NCBI GenBank assembly: GCA_913055965.1 | Contig: CAJXKX010000182.1 | Location: 1 to 5,279 of the forward strand | DNA length: 5,279 nt | Reading direction: 5' to 3' | Source of the DNA: an uncultured Roseovarius sp. | Lineage (GTDB): Bacteria; Pseudomonadota; Alphaproteobacteria; Rhodobacterales; Rhodobacteraceae | Shown: positions 4,548 to 5,279 of the stretch, piece after piece | Layout of the letters: every line of letters begins with the position of its first letter | How positions within the stretch are numbered: the first letter of the stretch is position 1 | Made by a program: the position numbers and the translations under genes | The notes under the pieces: model-generated | The model's input: the letters and a program-made list of their open reading frames with translations, nothing else | What the model was told of the DNA's origin: nothing | Databases searched by the model: none

Positions 4548-5279
4548 TGCCGGGTTCTTCAGCCGCCCGCCGGCGATGTTCGTCATGAACGGCCCCGGCG
4601 AAATGCAGTTGACGTGTATGCCGAAGGCGCCGAGCTCCATCGCCGTGTTACGCACGAGATGGTCGACCCCCGCCTTCGCCGGCATGTAGGGCGTGCCGAC
4701 GATCGCCTCGTTGATCTGGGCTGCGACAGACGAGGTGACTATGATGCGGCCACCGCCGGTCTTCTTCATGTGGCGCGCGGCGTTCTTGATGGTCGTGTAG
4801 ACGCCGGAAAGGTTCACCGCGATGACGCGGTCCCAGTGTTCGTCCTCCATCGCGTCGATCGCGCCATCCGGATTGCGATCGCCTTCCGGCGTCAGGAAAC
4901 CGGGACCGGCATCGATGCCGGCATTGGCGAAGACCACGTCGAGACGGCCGAAGCGCTCGGCGATGGTGGCGAAGCCGGCCGCCACCGCGTCCTCCTTCGA
5001 AATATCGGCGACGATCCGCAGTGCGGTGCGCCCCAGCGCCTCGACCGCCGCGGCGTCGCTACTGGGTGATTCGGGATAGCCCCATTGCTCTCCCTTCAGT
5101 CTGGCGATGTCCTTGATCAGCGTCGCCGTCGCCTGCAGCAGCATGAGGAAGATGCCGACGCACATGATGATTTTGATCGGAGCCATCTGCGGGCGCCACA
5201 GCGAGGGGCTGATCTCGTTGTACTGGAGGGCGTACTGCGTGCTGGAGATGCCGCCGTACAGCAGGATGACGAGGTAGAG
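4146..5279 (-). CDS. Chimeric frame: TRAP DctQ C-terminus + SDR core + PurN C-terminus (5' end off the window)
   Basis: One minus-strand frame is open from the right edge to the TGA at 4146-4148, 377 residues, with no stop at either joint. An ATG at 5186 lies inside the DctQ part and is not a natural start, because 31 in-frame codons upstream of it still read as DctQ. Reading order is TRAP small permease (about 5279-5060), short-chain dehydrogenase core (about 5057-4548) and PurN from about its residue 63 to the end (about 4547-4146). These families are not known to be fused in this way. Each internal boundary lacks what the parent gene needs: the SDR has no cofactor-binding start and no C-terminus, and PurN has no N-terminal fold. 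dctM, which usually follows dctQ, and purM, which usually precedes purN, are both absent. An automatic annotation could name the frame after any one of the parts. I read it as an assembly chimera or rearrangement product, not a working enzyme. Confidence 0.85.
   Translation of the reverse strand, partial: LYLVILLYGGISSTQYALQYNEISPSLWRPQMAPIKIIMCVGIFLMLLQATATLIKDIARLKGEQWGYPESPSSDAAAVEALGRTALRIVADISKEDAVAAGFATIAERFGRLDVVFANAGIDAGPGFLTPEGDRNPDGAIDAMEDEHWDRVIAVNLSGVYTTIKNAARHMKKTGGGRIIVTSSVAAQINEAIVGTPYMPAKAGVDHLVRNTAMELGAFGIHVNCISPGPFMTNIAGGRLKNPADRAAFEAALAACLAPHAIDLIALAGFMRVLTAGFVTPWQGRMLNIHPSLLPKYRGLDTHSRALAAGDAEAGCTVHEVTPALDDGPILGQARVPVLPDDTAESLAARVLEQEHILYPMVLRRFAAGDRHPVMLP
4523..4543. repeat. 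Perfect 9-bp inverted repeat at the SDR-PurN joint
   Basis: GCGCGGCCT (4523-4531) and AGGCCGCGC (4535-4543) are exact reverse complements separated by CGA. The repeat encodes the AAFEAA part of DRAAFEAA, the peptide where SDR similarity ends and PurN similarity begins. It may simply be the palindrome that GC-rich codons for Ala-Phe-Glu-Ala produce, or it may have promoted template switching. It is not followed by a T run and is within an open frame, so it is not a terminator. Confidence 0.7.
4548..5057 (-). pseudogene. Short-chain dehydrogenase/reductase core fragment, both ends missing
   Basis: About 170 residues of a classical SDR, an NAD(P)-dependent oxidoreductase of unknown substrate. 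Numbering from the ATG at 5186: the NAG motif (88-90, in VFANAG), the Asn of AVNLSGVY (N125), the catalytic Ser in IIVTSSVAA (152-153), the YMPAK form of YxxxK (Y167, K171), and the SPGP turn (196-199). Similarity begins near EALGRTALRIVADISKEDAV and stops near NPADRAAFEA. The N-terminal ~35-40 residues with the TGxxxGxG cofactor motif are missing, as is the C-terminal substrate-loop and dimer region. Without the glycine motif it should not bind NAD(P) normally. Two ATA isoleucine codons and several T- or A-ending codons (ATT, CTT, TCT, CGT) give it a slightly less GC-biased look than rnd, hinting at another source. Confidence 0.88.
5058..5279 (-). CDS. TRAP transporter small permease (DctQ-like), C-terminal part, 5' end beyond the window
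   Basis: The first ~74 residues from the right edge, including 31 upstream of the ATG at 5186, resemble the C-terminal part of a DctQ-type small membrane subunit of a tripartite ATP-independent periplasmic transporter. The stretch begins in a hydrophobic segment (LYLVILLYGGISS), passes through TQYALQYNEISPSLWRPQ, whose pattern recalls the usual pre-helix loop, then a last membrane helix starting at MAPIKIIM and ending at LLQATATLIKDIARLKG. DctQ works with the large permease DctM and a periplasmic binding protein to import organic acids or similar solutes on an ion gradient. No dctM follows; the frame runs into SDR sequence after about GEQWGYPES. Rare-looking codons (AGA, GGA, TCA, AGT) cluster near that boundary. 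Confidence 0.75.

Noticed and set aside
3018..5069. 683-codon open frame on the plus strand opposite rnd and the chimeric frame
   Set aside because: It is antisense to proteins with clear family motifs, has no recognisable domain, and long antisense frames are expected at this GC content.
4146..5279. A new multifunctional transporter-dehydrogenase-formyltransferase enzyme
   Set aside because: The SDR part lacks its cofactor motif and C-terminus and PurN lacks its N-terminal fold, so none of the parts is a complete domain; chimera by misassembly or rearrangement is simpler.

Overview
The window looks like a GC-rich alphaproteobacterium, most likely of the Rhodobacteraceae (Rhodobacter/Roseobacter group). 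That reading rests on the strong G/C bias at third codon positions, the style of the ubiquinone-hydroxylase and RNase D proteins, and a purN-like 3' end directly upstream of rnd, an order I recall from this group. The placement is inference from recalled protein families, not from a database search.

Layout. Bases 1-215 hold no convincing protein gene. They contain a GNRA-capped hairpin, a good rho-independent terminator for something transcribed rightward from outside the window, and an AT-rich stretch. A complete amidase-signature enzyme lies on the minus strand (216-1550). Diverging from it across a short gap is a complete FAD-dependent hydroxylase of the UbiH/UbiF/COQ6 family on the plus strand (1637-2854). 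It converges, with only 25 bases between stop codons, on a complete ribonuclease D gene (rnd) on the minus strand (2880-4046).

Upstream of rnd, from 4146 to the right edge, one uninterrupted minus-strand frame reads through pieces of three unrelated proteins. In reading order these are the C-terminal part of a TRAP-transporter small permease (DctQ), the middle of a short-chain dehydrogenase/reductase (SDR) without its cofactor glycine motif or its C-terminus, and the C-terminal two thirds of PurN. The SDR-PurN joint falls on a peptide (DRAAFEAA) that suits both families, encoded over a perfect 9-base inverted repeat. The simplest reading is a chimera from misassembly or recombination. A real fusion gene cannot be excluded from sequence alone.

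Function. The three complete genes are ordinary housekeeping or metabolic genes: amide hydrolysis of unknown substrate, ubiquinone-ring hydroxylation and 3'-5' RNA trimming. They do not form one pathway. I see no CRISPR array, tRNA, rRNA, insertion sequence or defence system. The unusual element is the three-part chimeric frame at the right end.
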